This document shows, one piece after another, positions 34,574 through 43,424 of a stretch of 64,000 nucleotides of DNA. Source of the stretch: Bacteroidaceae bacterium. Lineage in GTDB: Bacteria > Bacteroidota > Bacteroidia > Bacteroidales > Bacteroidaceae. The notes under the pieces are model-generated. The model was not told where the DNA came from and ran no database searches. It saw only the letters and a list, made by a program, of their open reading frames with translations. The first letter of the stretch is position 1; the number at the start of each line of letters is the position of its first letter. The stretch is taken from assembly GCA_017542145.1 (NCBI GenBank), contig JAFXXQ010000046.1, positions 62,001 through 126,000 on the forward strand. Direction: 5' to 3'. Position numbers and translations under genes: made by a program.

Positions 34574-35434
34574 TCAGCCCAAATAGGTCTTCAGCAGCTT
34601 ACAGCGCGTGCTCTGACGGAGGCGGCGGATGGCTTTCTCCTTAATCTGACGGACACGCTCACGCGTCAGGCCGAAGCGGTCGCCGATCTCCTCGAGCGTC
34701 ATCTCCTGGCACCCGATGCCGAAGAACATGCGGAGGATTTCCTTCTCACGCTCGGAGAGGGTGTTGAGCGCACGGTCGATTTCCGTCGAGAGGCTCTCGT
34801 TGACCAACGAGCGGTCTGCCAAAGGACTGTCGTCGTTGATGAGGACGTCCAGCAGGCTGTTGTCCTCGCCGTCCACGAACGGGGCATCCACAGAGACGTG
34901 GCGTCCGCTGACCTTCAATGTGTCGGCAATCTTGTCCACGGGGACGTCGAGCTGCTCGGCGAGCTCCTCGGCACTGGGACGGCGCTCGTTCTCCTGCTCG
35001 AACTTGCTGAAGGCCTTGGTAATCTTGTTCAGCGAGCCCACCTGGTTGAGCGGGAGGCGGACGATGCGGCTCTGCTCGGCAAGGGCCTGAAGGATGCTCT
35101 GGCGAATCCACCACACAGCATAGCTGATGAACTTAAAACCACGTGTCTCGTCGAACTTCTCGGCGGCCTTGATGAGGCCCAGATTTCCTTCATTGATAAG
35201 GTCAGGCAAGCTGAGACCCTGATTCTGGTACTGCTTTGCCACGGAAACAACAAACCGAAGGTTCGCACGGGTGAGTTTCTCCAATGCGCGACGGTCGCCC
35301 TTGCGGATGCGCTGTGCGAGCTCCACTTCTTCTTCAACGGTTATCAGGTCCTCACGACCTATCTCCTGAAGGTATTTGTCAAGTGATGCGCTCTCGCGAT
35401 TGGTGATGCTTTTTGTAATTTTAAGCTGTCGCAT
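34574..35434 (-). CDS. rpoD: Primary RNA polymerase sigma factor (RpoD/SigA, Bacteroidetes type)
   Basis: 286 residues, the short sigma-ABfr form lacking region 1.1 and the nonconserved insert. [22 protein letters not shown] is the typical N-terminus. Region 2 is [17 protein letters not shown] to [13 protein letters not shown]; region 4 is [16 protein letters not shown] and [18 protein letters not shown]. It recognises the TTTG / TAnnTTTG promoters seen throughout this window. It has its own promoter and terminator, so is monocistronic. Confidence 0.97.
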   Translation of the reverse strand: MRQLKITKSITNRESASLDKYLQEIGREDLITVEEEVELAQRIRKGDRRALEKLTRANLRFVVSVAKQYQNQGLSLPDLINEGNLGLIKAAEKFDETRGFKFISYAVWWIRQSILQALAEQSRIVRLPLNQVGSLNKITKAFSKFEQENERRPSAEELAEQLDVPVDKIADTLKVSGRHVSVDAPFVDGEDNSLLDVLINDDSPLADRSLVNESLSTEIDRALNTLSEREKEILRMFFGIGCQEMTLEEIGDRFGLTRERVRQIKEKAIRRLRQSTRCKLLKTYLG

Positions 35435-35476
35435 TGATTGTTATGTATTTACCTTGTGTAATAGGGAAAAATCATG

Positions 35477-35507
35477 CAAAAATAGACAGAATAAAACTCT
35501 TTTGCAA
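35477..35507 (-). promoter_or_regulatory. Promoter of rpoD
   Basis: Minus strand: TTG at 35507-35505, 20 bp, TAttTTTG at 35484-35477. Leader about 36 nt. Confidence 0.75.
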
Positions 35508-35680
35508 GTTTTTCCCCGACTTTTTTCAAAAAAAATGGAAAAAAGGAATAGCAAGCGGAAGAGAGGCAGATGAGAATTGATGGGTGAAGAATGAGGATTG
35601 AAGGTCCTACGGTCCAGCACATCCGTGCGCAGCCTGACCCTCAATCCTCAGGAAATTCTCAAATCCCCCCGGTCCGGGCC

Positions 35681-37231
35681 CTACTCCTCCGAGAGGTCGA
35701 CGGCGTAGTTGTAGCGCTTGCCGCTGGAGTAGGTGCCGATGATAAAGAGCACCTGGTCCGGCGACTGCGAGGCTGCCTTGAAGGCGGCGCGAAGGTCGTC
35801 CTCGCTCTTTATCTGCTGCCCGTTGACCTTCAGGATGATAAAGCCCTTCTTGATGCCGGCATCGGCGAACTTGCCCTTCGTGACACCCGTCACCTGCAGG
35901 CCATAGCCGATGTTGAGGGCCTTCTTTGTGGCATCGTCAACCTCCTTGAAGGCGGCGCCCAGTATCGCCAGGTCGGCGTCCTTGACCACCTTCGTATTGC
36001 CTTGCGGATTCTTCAGCGTCACTTCCTTGGTCTGTTCCTTCTTGCCGCGTGTGAACGTCACCTTCACCACGTCACCGGGACGATGACGGGCCATCGTCTC
36101 CTGCAGCTCGGCCATGGTCTTGACCTTCTTGCCGTCGACGGAGGTGATGATGTCGCCCTTCTCGATGCCGGCCTCGGCAGCGCCGCCGTCATCGGGGACA
36201 CCGGTCACAAGCACGCCCTCGTGGTACTTCATATTCTTCACGTCGTCCTCTGTCAGGTCAAGTTCGCCCAGCGCCTTCTCGCTCATCTCGGAGAGATTGG
36301 CGACGTCCGTGCCCTGGATGCCAAGCATGGCGCGCTGCACGGTGCCATATTCCTTCAGGTCGCTGATGACCTTCGTGACAATGCTCGTGGGAATGGCAAA
36401 GCCGTAGCCGGCATAGCTGCCCGTGGGTGAGGAAAGCACGGCATTGATGCCCACCAACTCGCCGCGGACGTTGACAAGTGCGCCGCCGCTATTGCCTTGG
36501 TTGATGGCTGCGTCGGTCTGGATGAACGACTCTATACCTCCGTTGCGGCCATAGACGCCCAGCGAACGGGCCTTGGCGCTGACGATACCGGCGGTGACCG
36601 TCGAGGTGAGGTTGAAGGGGTTGCCGACGGCAAGCACCCACTCGCCCACCTTCAGGTTGTCGCTATTGCCGATGGGCAGCGCAGGGAACTCGTCGCCCTC
36701 AATCTTCACCAGCGCAAGGTCGGTGCTGGCATCGGCGCCGATGAGACGGCCCTTGAACTCGCGGTTGTCGTTGAGCTTGACGTCTATCTCGTCGGCCCCG
36801 TCGATGACGTGGTTGTTCGTGACGATGTAGCCGTCCTTCGAGACGATGACACCCGAGCCGATACTGCCGCGGGGCGGGGTCTGAATCTGCTGCTGGCGCG
36901 AACCGCCGTAGCCGTCACCGAAAAAGAAGTCGAAGAGGTCGGGCATCTGCGGGATATCGACCACCTGCGTTTTGCCGTGGATGGTCGATTTGATGTGTAC
37001 GACTGCGTGCACAGAAGCTTCGGCAGCCTCCGTCAAATCGACGTTGCCTGCCCCACGGTCGCCTGCGGTGATGGCTACCGGCATGGTGAAGCCGCTCTCA
37101 AACGGCTGCGACTGGGCCTGGGCCGAGCGCTGATTCTTACTCGTCAGGACATACGTTGTCAGCCCTGCCACCAAGGCGCTGCACAGAACCACAAGCGCCA
37201 TGTTCAAGAATTTACTTCCAGTTGATTTCAT
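35681..37231 (-). CDS. htrA: Periplasmic serine protease HtrA/DegP (Do)
   Basis: 516 residues. N-terminal signal/anchor about 8-29. The trypsin-like domain has His in IVTNNHVIDGA, Asp in STDLALVKI and Ser in INQGNSGGALVN. Two PDZ domains follow (about 300-395 and 415-505; GGAAEAGIEKGDIITSVDG and ADAGIKKGFIILKVNG). It degrades or refolds damaged periplasmic proteins. A glycine/glutamine loop GDGYGGSRQQQ precedes the core, as in DegP loop LA. A weak -7 box lies at 37285-37292. Confidence 0.95.
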   Translation of the reverse strand: MKSTGSKFLNMALVVLCSALVAGLTTYVLTSKNQRSAQAQSQPFESGFTMPVAITAGDRGAGNVDLTEAAEASVHAVVHIKSTIHGKTQVVDIPQMPDLFDFFFGDGYGGSRQQQIQTPPRGSIGSGVIVSKDGYIVTNNHVIDGADEIDVKLNDNREFKGRLIGADASTDLALVKIEGDEFPALPIGNSDNLKVGEWVLAVGNPFNLTSTVTAGIVSAKARSLGVYGRNGGIESFIQTDAAINQGNSGGALVNVRGELVGINAVLSSPTGSYAGYGFAIPTSIVTKVISDLKEYGTVQRAMLGIQGTDVANLSEMSEKALGELDLTEDDVKNMKYHEGVLVTGVPDDGGAAEAGIEKGDIITSVDGKKVKTMAELQETMARHRPGDVVKVTFTRGKKEQTKEVTLKNPQGNTKVVKDADLAILGAAFKEVDDATKKALNIGYGLQVTGVTKGKFADAGIKKGFIILKVNGQQIKSEDDLRAAFKAASQSPDQVLFIIGTYSSGKRYNYAVDLSEE

Positions 37232-37284
37232 AATTTTTTGTTTTGAGTTATGTTAATTTTCCAATTGTTTTAACGATTCTCTGG

Positions 37285-37292
37285 CAAATATA
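37285..37292 (-). promoter_or_regulatory. -7 element for htrA
   Basis: TAtaTTTG on the minus strand, about 54 bp before the start. The nearest upstream TTG is 23 bp away, slightly long. Confidence 0.4.
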
Positions 37293-37460
37293 CGACAAAA
37301 ATCTTGCTATTATTACAATTTCGCTTCCATTATTATCGCATTTTAACCAAACGGGGAGCGTCTTAACGAAACTTTATGTTCTGCCCGTTCCCTTTCAACA
37401 TTTGTTCACACAAAAAGTGTGCCACAACGTCAGGAACAGACAGCAGGAATGACAAGACTG

Positions 37461-37751
37461 TCATACAAAGCGGATATCCGTTATCACCTGGGCACCGACA
37501 GCGGCATTGAGGCGCTGCACCAGCGACGAGCGCTGCATCATCAGCTCGCTCTTCAGCACGGAACTTGACAAATTGACACAAAGCGTCTGCCCCTTTATAT
37601 AAAGGTCGCGCGTATAGCGCTCCACGGGCTTTCCCAGCACGTCCGTCCACGACTGGATGAGGCGGTATTCGTTCAGCGGTCCCTCCAGTCCCTGCTGGCG
37701 CAACAATGCCAGCACCACATCGCCCACCTGCTCTGCCTTGCGCCGTTTCAT
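37461..37751 (-). CDS. DciA-like protein (DUF721)
   Basis: 96 residues. VGDVVLALLRQQGLEGPLNEYRLIQSWTDVLG, then IKGQTLCVNLSSSVLKSELMMQRSSLVQRLN, is the DUF721 pattern. DciA proteins help load the replicative helicase in bacteria without DnaC. It starts 8 bp after the recF stop and is therefore in the recF operon, supporting a replication role. Confidence 0.8.
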   Translation of the reverse strand: MKRRKAEQVGDVVLALLRQQGLEGPLNEYRLIQSWTDVLGKPVERYTRDLYIKGQTLCVNLSSSVLKSELMMQRSSLVQRLNAAVGAQVITDIRFV

Positions 37752-37759
37752 AATATATA

Positions 37760-38857
37760 TTATAATAAGGTAATCTCGCCGTCGGCAACGCTGAAAAGCT
37801 TATAGTCGCTGCCAGCTGAGGCAAGGATGCGGTCCATGTGGCCGCGGTTGACATCGGTAATGAATATCTGGCCGAAACGGTCGCCCGATACCAGCCGCAC
37901 GATTTCCTCCACACGCGAGGCGTCCAGGCGGTCGAAGATATCGTCAAGCAGCAGCAGAGGCGAGGTGCGGCTGGTGCGCTTCAGGAACTCAAACTGCGCC
38001 AGCTTCAGCGCAATAAGGTACGTCTTGTTCTGCCCCTGCGAGCCCTCGCGCTTCATCGGATAGCCCTCGAGCTGCATCACCAGCTCGTCTTTATGTGTGC
38101 CGTGAATGCTGTAGCCGAGGATGCGCTCCCTCTCCCTCCCGCTGCGGAAGAGAGAGAGCAGGTCGCCCCTGTCGCCATGCGACTCATAAGTCAGCGACAC
38201 CGTCTCGCGGCTCTGCGCTATCTGGGAGTGAATATCTTGAAAGATAGGTGTAAACTCGTCGATAAATGCCTGACGACGCTTGTAGATGACAGCTCCGGCC
38301 TCAGCCATCGCCTCCTCATAAAGACTCATCACCTCAGGGTCGGGCTCCATCTCGGCCTTGAGCATGACGTTGCGCTGCGTGAGCGCATTGTCGTAGCGGA
38401 TAAGCTGCAGGAGATACTCTTTGTCGTACTGCGAGATAGCCACATCCATGAATCGACGGCGCTCGTCGCTACCTCCGCTGATGAGTTCTGCATCGGATGG
38501 CGATATCATCACCAATGGTATGACGCCCACATGCTCCGACGAACGCTGATAGGTCTTCCCCCCAAGCTTCACCTGCTTGCGCTGCCCGCGCTTCAAACCG
38601 CACAAGACATCCTTTACATCGCCCTGTTCCGTCTCATAATGCCCCTGTATCAGACAAAAGTCCGCATCGTGGCAGATAACTTGCGAGTCGATGGGATTGG
38701 TGGCGCTGCGGCAGAACGAGAGGTAATAGATCGCATCCAGCAGATTGGTCTTTCCCATTCCGTTGCGCCCGATCAGGCAATTCATCTTGGACGATAGTTC
38801 CAAGTCTGCCTGAGCGATGTTCTTGTAGTTTACGACTGTCAGCTTTTTCAGTATCAT
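37760..38857 (-). CDS. recF: DNA replication and repair protein RecF
   Basis: 365 residues from ATG 38857 (MILKKLTVVNYKNI). The open frame runs to 39031, but that extension has no homology and contains the promoter box. Walker A is GRNGMGKTN (about residue 30); the ABC-type signature lies in KREGSQGQNKTYLIALKLAQ and Walker B in SPLLLLDDIFDRLD. It loads RecA at gaps via RecOR. It is followed by the DciA-like gene. Confidence 0.95.
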   Translation of the reverse strand: MILKKLTVVNYKNIAQADLELSSKMNCLIGRNGMGKTNLLDAIYYLSFCRSATNPIDSQVICHDADFCLIQGHYETEQGDVKDVLCGLKRGQRKQVKLGGKTYQRSSEHVGVIPLVMISPSDAELISGGSDERRRFMDVAISQYDKEYLLQLIRYDNALTQRNVMLKAEMEPDPEVMSLYEEAMAEAGAVIYKRRQAFIDEFTPIFQDIHSQIAQSRETVSLTYESHGDRGDLLSLFRSGRERERILGYSIHGTHKDELVMQLEGYPMKREGSQGQNKTYLIALKLAQFEFLKRTSRTSPLLLLDDIFDRLDASRVEEIVRLVSGDRFGQIFITDVNRGHMDRILASAGSDYKLFSVADGEITLL

Positions 38858-38864
38858 GACGCTG

Positions 38865-38872
38865 CGAAGGTA
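38865..38872 (-). promoter_or_regulatory. -7 element abutting the recF start codon
   Basis: TAccTTcG on the minus strand. Only seven bases lie between it and ATG 38857, so the transcript would have almost no leader. No TTG at -33. Confidence 0.5.
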
Positions 38873-38976
38873 AGGAAAAAAAACAAAAGTCAGCCTTTTT
38901 TCTCCATAAAATGCGAAAAAAAGAACATCCGACGAAAAAAGTTGCCCTGAAATTTCGTCATTCACAAGAAAAGGAC

Positions 38977-38984
38977 TAATTTTG
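38977..38984 (+). promoter_or_regulatory. -7 element for the TPR protein gene
   Basis: TAatTTTG at 38977-38984. It makes the upstream reading from 38982 impossible and supports ATG 39033. Confidence 0.6.
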
Positions 38985-39032
38985 CGGGCTGAAATCAAAA
39001 ACTTATCAGAAAAAACTAAAATTACAACCAAT

Positions 39033-39722
39033 ATGGCACAAAAGAAAAAAGCAAGAACTGCCGCTCAGCAGAACGCCGCCAACGTCGGCGAAGCCGTGAG
39101 CCGTACCGAACAGTACATCGAGAACAACAAGAAGAAGCTGACCATCATCGTCTGCGCCATCATCGTCATCATTGCAGCCGCTCTGCTGCTGAACACCTAT
39201 TACATCGCTCCGCGTCAGCAGAAGTCGCTGGAGGCCCTCGTCACTGGCGAGAAACTCTTCCAGGCTGGTGATTTCCAGAAAGCGCTCGAAGGCGACAGCT
39301 ACGAGTACGACGGATTCGATGCCATCATCAAGCACTTCCGCGGCACCAAGGGCGCTAACCTCGCCAAAGCATACGCAGGTCTGAGCCACGCACAGCTAGG
39401 CCAATATGAGGAGGCTGTCCCCTACCTCAAGGGGTTCAAGGGCAAGGATCACATGATTGCCCCCTCCGTGCTAGGTGCTCTCGGCAACTGCTACGCTCAG
39501 CTGGGTGACAATGCCAAGGCTGCCGTCACGCTGATGGCTGCCGCTGCCAAGGCTGACAACAATGCCCTCAGCGCTGGCTACCTCGTTCAGGCCGGACAGC
39601 TCTTCGAAGAGCTTGGCGAGCCCTCCAAGGCCCTTGCCGCCTACAAGCAGGTGAAGGAAAAGTACTATCAGTCCACGCAGGCTGCCGACATCGACAAGTA
39701 CATCGAGCGCTTGAGCAAATAA
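39033..39722 (+). CDS. TPR-repeat membrane protein
   Basis: 229 residues from ATG 39033 (MAQKKKARTAAQQNAANVGE). A basic N-terminus is followed by one TM helix (about 37-56, LTIIVCAIIVIIAAALLLN) and then TPR-like helices (LAKAYAGLSHAQLGQYEEAVPYL, LGNCYAQLGDNAKAAVTLM). A probable periplasmic scaffold anchored in the inner membrane, similar to YfgM-type proteins. No partner is identified. A terminator follows. Confidence 0.85.
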   Translation: MAQKKKARTAAQQNAANVGEAVSRTEQYIENNKKKLTIIVCAIIVIIAAALLLNTYYIAPRQQKSLEALVTGEKLFQAGDFQKALEGDSYEYDGFDAIIKHFRGTKGANLAKAYAGLSHAQLGQYEEAVPYLKGFKGKDHMIAPSVLGALGNCYAQLGDNAKAAVTLMAAAAKADNNALSAGYLVQAGQLFEELGEPSKALAAYKQVKEKYYQSTQAADIDKYIERLSK

Positions 39723-39746
39723 GAGTGCTCCACACACCCCTTAGTC

Positions 39747-39772
39747 AAGCCCCTTCATCTGGGGCTTTTCTA
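39747..39772 (+). terminator. Rho-independent terminator after the TPR gene
   Basis: AAGCCCC / GGGGCTT stem, 7-base loop, then TTCTATTTT. Confidence 0.85.
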
Positions 39773-39821
39773 TTTTATAGTTTCCCTAAGAAAGACAACC
39801 GATAGAGTTTGACTTTGGCTC

Positions 39822-39898
39822 CACAGCGCACTGCGTTAATTTCACAGCGCAGTGCGCTATTTTCACAGAGCAATGCGTTGTTGAAAGAATGTAGTGCG
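39822..39898 (+). repeat. Phased array D: CACAGCGCAGTGCG cores at 21-bp spacing
   Basis: Cores begin at 39822, 39843 and 39864. A degenerate one (ending AGTGCG) begins at 39885 in the same 21-bp phase. Cores carry GCGCA-g-TGCGC-type symmetry. The array ends about 100 bp before the his promoter. Confidence 0.82.
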
Positions 39899-39996
39899 AC
39901 GACATGCCAAAAGATGCGTCACTATTGTCTTCATAAGGTTATTCTGACAAGAAAAGCAGGAAAAAAAGAGGAGGATTGCATTTTTTAGGCGAAAAA

Positions 39997-40029
39997 TTTG
40001 GAAAAATGAAAGCAAATGTAGTATCTTTG
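39997..40029 (+). promoter_or_regulatory. Promoter of the his operon
   Basis: TTTG at 39997-40000, 21 bp, TAtcTTTG at 40022-40029. The transcript would begin near 40035, just before the leader peptide ATG. Confidence 0.8.
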
Positions 40030-40048
40030 CAGCCGAAATAGAAGAGAA

Positions 40049-40096
40049 ATGCGTTTTCTGCACCATATCCATCATTTCCATCACCGTATCGCCTGA
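40049..40096 (+). CDS. hisL: Histidine operon leader peptide
   Basis: 15 codons reading MRFLHHIHHFHHRIA then TGA; six of the 15 are His codons, in three pairs. It sits between a consensus promoter and an intrinsic terminator upstream of hisG. AGAAGAGAA before the ATG may serve as a weak ribosome site. In amino-acid attenuation, stalling at scarce charged tRNA-His would free the downstream antiterminator segment. The gene is too short to be found by ordinary gene callers. The symbol is used by analogy with enterobacterial hisL. Confidence 0.85.
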   Translation: MRFLHHIHHFHHRIA

Positions 40097-40098
40097 TA

Positions 40099-40175
40099 GG
40101 GTAAGTGCTGAATATGGGTCAGAAAAAGACGTGAACTATAGAAAAGGACTTACCACACCAGGTAAGCCCTTTTTC
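40099..40175 (+). promoter_or_regulatory. Transcription attenuator of the his operon
   Basis: Segment 2, GGTAAGT (40100-40106), can pair with segment 3, ACTTACC (40148-40154), as an antiterminator. Segment 3 can instead pair with segment 4, GGTAAG plus CCC (40161-40169), forming a stem of about 12 bp with one A-C mismatch, loop ACACCA, and a T run at 40170-40174 (terminator). The leader stop codon lies 3-5 bases before segment 2, so a ribosome finishing the peptide would cover segment 2 and favour termination, while one stalled at the His codons would not. Confidence 0.85.
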
Positions 40176-40205
40176 ATTTAGAATTAAGAATAAATGTTTT
40201 AGATA

Positions 40206-41057
40206 ATGATACGAATTGCCATCCAGTCTAAAGGACGATTGAACGAACAGAGTGTGGAACTGCTAAAGGATGCAGGCGTCACCATCGACGAGCAGAAGCG
40301 GAAATTCCTGGGGCGTGCTGCCAACTACCCGCTCGAAGTACTCTATCTGCGCGACGACGACATCCCTGAAGTAGTTGCCGACGGCTCATCGGACATCGGC
40401 ATCGTCGGCCTCAACGAAGTGGCTGAGACGGGTGCCGACGTCAATATAGTCCGCAGGCTCGGCTTCGGACGCTGCCGCATCTCGCTGGCTGTGCCGAAAG
40501 CCATTGATTATACGTCCATCGAGTGGTTCAACGGCAAAACCATTGCCACCTCCTACCCGAATATCCTCAAGCGCTTCTTTGCCGAGAAGGGCATCGATGC
40601 CTCCATCCGCGTCATCAAAGGCTCAGTAGAAATCGCCCCCGCAGCGGGCATTGCCGATGCCATATTCGACATCGTTTCCTCGGGCGGAACGCTCATTTCC
40701 AACGGCTTGGTAGAGGTGGAACGCGTTTTCGAATCAGAAGCCGTACTTATTGGCGGCAAGAACCTCACGGAGGAGAAACAAGCCATTCTCAACTCTATGC
40801 TCTTCCGCATTGATGCCGTTTCCAACAGTCGCGGGAAGAAATATATTCTGATGAACCTGCCCTCCGACAAAATCGACGAAGCCATCCGCATCCTCCCTGC
40901 CCTGCGCAGTCCGACGGTTATGCCCCTTGCCGCTGAGGGATGGTGTTCGCTCCACTCCGTAGTAAAGGACATTGACCTTTGGGAAAAGGTGGAAAAACTC
41001 AAGGCCCTCGGCGCAGAAGGCATTCTCGTTCTCCAATTAGATAAAGTAATAGAATAA
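40206..41057 (+). CDS. hisG: ATP phosphoribosyltransferase HisG (long form)
   Basis: 283 residues, the long hexameric form with a C-terminal ACT-like regulatory domain, so independent of HisZ. First step of histidine synthesis. SKGRLNEQSVELL, ADGSSDIGIVGLNEVAE and the PRPP-binding region (AAGIADAIFDIVSSGGTL) are conserved. Feedback inhibition by histidine is typical of this form. First structural gene after the attenuator. Confidence 0.97.
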   Translation: MIRIAIQSKGRLNEQSVELLKDAGVTIDEQKRKFLGRAANYPLEVLYLRDDDIPEVVADGSSDIGIVGLNEVAETGADVNIVRRLGFGRCRISLAVPKAIDYTSIEWFNGKTIATSYPNILKRFFAEKGIDASIRVIKGSVEIAPAAGIADAIFDIVSSGGTLISNGLVEVERVFESEAVLIGGKNLTEEKQAILNSMLFRIDAVSNSRGKKYILMNLPSDKIDEAIRILPALRSPTVMPLAAEGWCSLHSVVKDIDLWEKVEKLKALGAEGILVLQLDKVIE

Positions 41058-41058
41058 A

Positions 41059-42357
41059 ATGGTTTCCATCCTGACAAATCCCTCCCCCGCTACTTGGCCT
41101 GCGCTGTGCAAGCGAGCCGAGTTTGACGACAGCGTTATTGAGGCGCGTGTCCGCGCTATCCTCCAGCGTGTCAGGGCTGACGGCGACAACGCCCTACGCG
41201 CCATCACAGAGGAAATTGATGGAGCCTGCCCCAATGAGTTCCTCGTTTCCGAAACCGAATTTGAACGTGCCTCCTCGTTGGTGCCCAATGAATTGAAAGA
41301 AGCCATCATTCAGGCAGAAGGCAATATTGAACGATTTCATAAAGCTGAGTTCCCCTCATCGTTTAAGGTGGAAACCATGCCAGGAGTCAGTTGTCAGCGA
41401 CGCTGGCTCCCCATCAGCCGCGTTGGTCTTTACATTCCAGGAGGCAGCGCCCCGCTTTTCTCCACCATACTGATGCTGGCAATCCCTGCCCGTCTTGCCG
41501 GATGCCCCGAAGTCATTCTTTGCACCCCCTGCAACAAAGCCGGAGAAGTAAATCCCGTCGTACTTTGGACAGCCCGCTTGTGTGGCATCGAAACCGTCTA
41601 TAAACTGGGTGGCGCTCAAGCTATTGGCGCAATGGCTTATGGTACGGAGAGCATCTGCCCTGTGAACAAAATCTTCGGTCCAGGCAATCGCTACGTGACA
41701 AAAGCCAAGCAGATGGTAAGCACCGGGAGTACTGCCATCGACATGCCCGCAGGTCCTTCTGAAATCATGGTACTTGCTGACGAAACAGCCTCGCCTGACT
41801 TCATTGCTGCCGACATGCTTTCGCAAGCCGAGCATGGCCCCGACAGCCAGGCTATGGTGGTCTGCCCCAATATGGAAATGGCAAAAAGCATCAACGATGA
41901 ACTGGAACGCCAGTTAGCCCTTCTGCCCCGTGCCCCCGTAGCAGACAAGGCACTCTCCAACAGCCGGATCATCGTTTTCAATACGCCCGATGAGGCTGCG
42001 CGTCGCGAACTCTTTATCAGTTTCGCCAACGCCTATGCCTCTGAGCACTTGCTCATCGAGACTCGTGACCCATGGCAGATTGCCCATTGCATTACCGCTG
42101 CTGGAAGTATCTTCATCGGACATCATTCCCCCGAAAGTGCCGGTGATTATGCATCGGGCACCAACCACACACTGCCCACAATGGGCTATGCCAAGGCTTA
42201 CAACGGCATTGGCGTAGATAGCTTCATGCACGCCATCACCTATCAGGAATTATCTGCAGAAGGACTTGAATGTCTCTCCCAGGCCATCATCCACATGGCC
42301 GAGGCCGAGGGGCTTGATGCTCATGCAAATGCCGTCAAAGTAAGAGTAAAAAAATAA
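41059..42357 (+). CDS. hisD: Histidinol dehydrogenase
   Basis: 432 residues. Oxidises histidinol to histidine in two steps. GGSAPLFSTILMLAIPAR, FGPGNRYVTKAKQMV, AGPSEIMVLADETA and SPESAGDYASGTNHTLPT contain the zinc and catalytic His/Asp residues of the family. It starts 1 bp after hisG. Confidence 0.97.
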   Translation: MVSILTNPSPATWPALCKRAEFDDSVIEARVRAILQRVRADGDNALRAITEEIDGACPNEFLVSETEFERASSLVPNELKEAIIQAEGNIERFHKAEFPSSFKVETMPGVSCQRRWLPISRVGLYIPGGSAPLFSTILMLAIPARLAGCPEVILCTPCNKAGEVNPVVLWTARLCGIETVYKLGGAQAIGAMAYGTESICPVNKIFGPGNRYVTKAKQMVSTGSTAIDMPAGPSEIMVLADETASPDFIAADMLSQAEHGPDSQAMVVCPNMEMAKSINDELERQLALLPRAPVADKALSNSRIIVFNTPDEAARRELFISFANAYASEHLLIETRDPWQIAHCITAAGSIFIGHHSPESAGDYASGTNHTLPTMGYAKAYNGIGVDSFMHAITYQELSAEGLECLSQAIIHMAEAEGLDAHANAVKVRVKK

Positions 42358-42373
42358 GAAAAACAGTTGCGTT

Positions 42374-43420
42374 ATGAAAGACATTCTTTCTCTTGTCCGA
42401 CCGAACATTGCTTCACTTTCCCCCTATTCCACCGCCCGCGATGAATACAAGGGGGACATCGGCATCTTCCTCGACGCTAACGAAAACCCCTTCAACAACG
42501 GCTATAACCGCTATCCCGACCCCCGTCAGCGGGCACTCAAGGCACGCATCTCCCTCCTTAAGGGCATTGCCCCTGAGCAAATATTCATTGGTAACGGCAG
42601 CGACGAGGCCATTGACCTCTGTTTCCGCATCTTCTGCATACCTGGCACGGATAATGCCATTGCCATCCGTCCGAGTTACGGTATGTACCGCGTGGCGGCT
42701 GACATCAATGACGTTCCTCTGCGCGAGGTGCCACTGAATGCCGACTTTTCCTTACCCGTTGACAACCTATTGGATCAAACCGACGAACACAGCAAATTAC
42801 TCTTTCTCTGCTCGCCCAACAATCCCACAGGAAACTGTTTCCCCTTGGAACAGATAACATATCTTTTGAACCGTTTTGGGGGAATGGTCGTTGTCGATGA
42901 AGCTTACATCGATTTTGCCGAACAGCCCAGTCTGCTCACCCTTTTGGACAAATATTCAAATCTGATTATCCTCCAAACCCTCTCTAAGGCCTATGGTATG
43001 GCGGGGCTGCGCCTTGGCCTCGCCTTTGCCGCAAAGGAAGTGATGCAACTGTTCGCGAACGTAAAATATCCCTACAACATCAACCTTTCCGCAATGGAGC
43101 ACGCCGAAAGACTGCTCGCAAGGGATGTTTGTTCAGAGGTTGAAATTATAAAAAAGGAACGCATGCGTATAACAAAAGCACTCTCTACCCTTCCCTGCGT
43201 GCTCAGAGTCTATCCATCCGATGCCAATTTTCTGTTGGTTAAAGTGACAGACGCCGACAGAATTTACGACCAGCTTATCGAGGGAGGTGTCATCGTCCGC
43301 AACCGTTCTCGCGTCAAAGGATGTGAGGATTGCCTGCGCATCACCATCGGCACCCCTGCTGAAAACGACAACATGCTTTCCATCGTATCCGCTTTTAATA
43401 AACCGCTAATCGTCAAATAA
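42374..43420 (+). CDS. hisC: Histidinol-phosphate aminotransferase
   Basis: 348 residues. PLP-dependent aminotransferase. LDANENPFNNGYNRYPDP at the N-terminus, CSPNNPTGN, VDEAYIDFAE and TLSKAYGMAGLRLG, with the PLP Lys in SKA, are typical HisC motifs. It lies 16 bp after hisD and 4 bp before hisB. Confidence 0.97.
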   Translation: MKDILSLVRPNIASLSPYSTARDEYKGDIGIFLDANENPFNNGYNRYPDPRQRALKARISLLKGIAPEQIFIGNGSDEAIDLCFRIFCIPGTDNAIAIRPSYGMYRVAADINDVPLREVPLNADFSLPVDNLLDQTDEHSKLLFLCSPNNPTGNCFPLEQITYLLNRFGGMVVVDEAYIDFAEQPSLLTLLDKYSNLIILQTLSKAYGMAGLRLGLAFAAKEVMQLFANVKYPYNINLSAMEHAERLLARDVCSEVEIIKKERMRITKALSTLPCVLRVYPSDANFLLVKVTDADRIYDQLIEGGVIVRNRSRVKGCEDCLRITIGTPAENDNMLSIVSAFNKPLIVK

Positions 43421-43424
43421 GTAA

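Noticed and set aside
38858..39031. RecF N-terminal extension of 58 residues
   Set aside because: It has no resemblance to RecF and spans the recF -7 box. MILKKLTVVNY at 38857 is the normal start.
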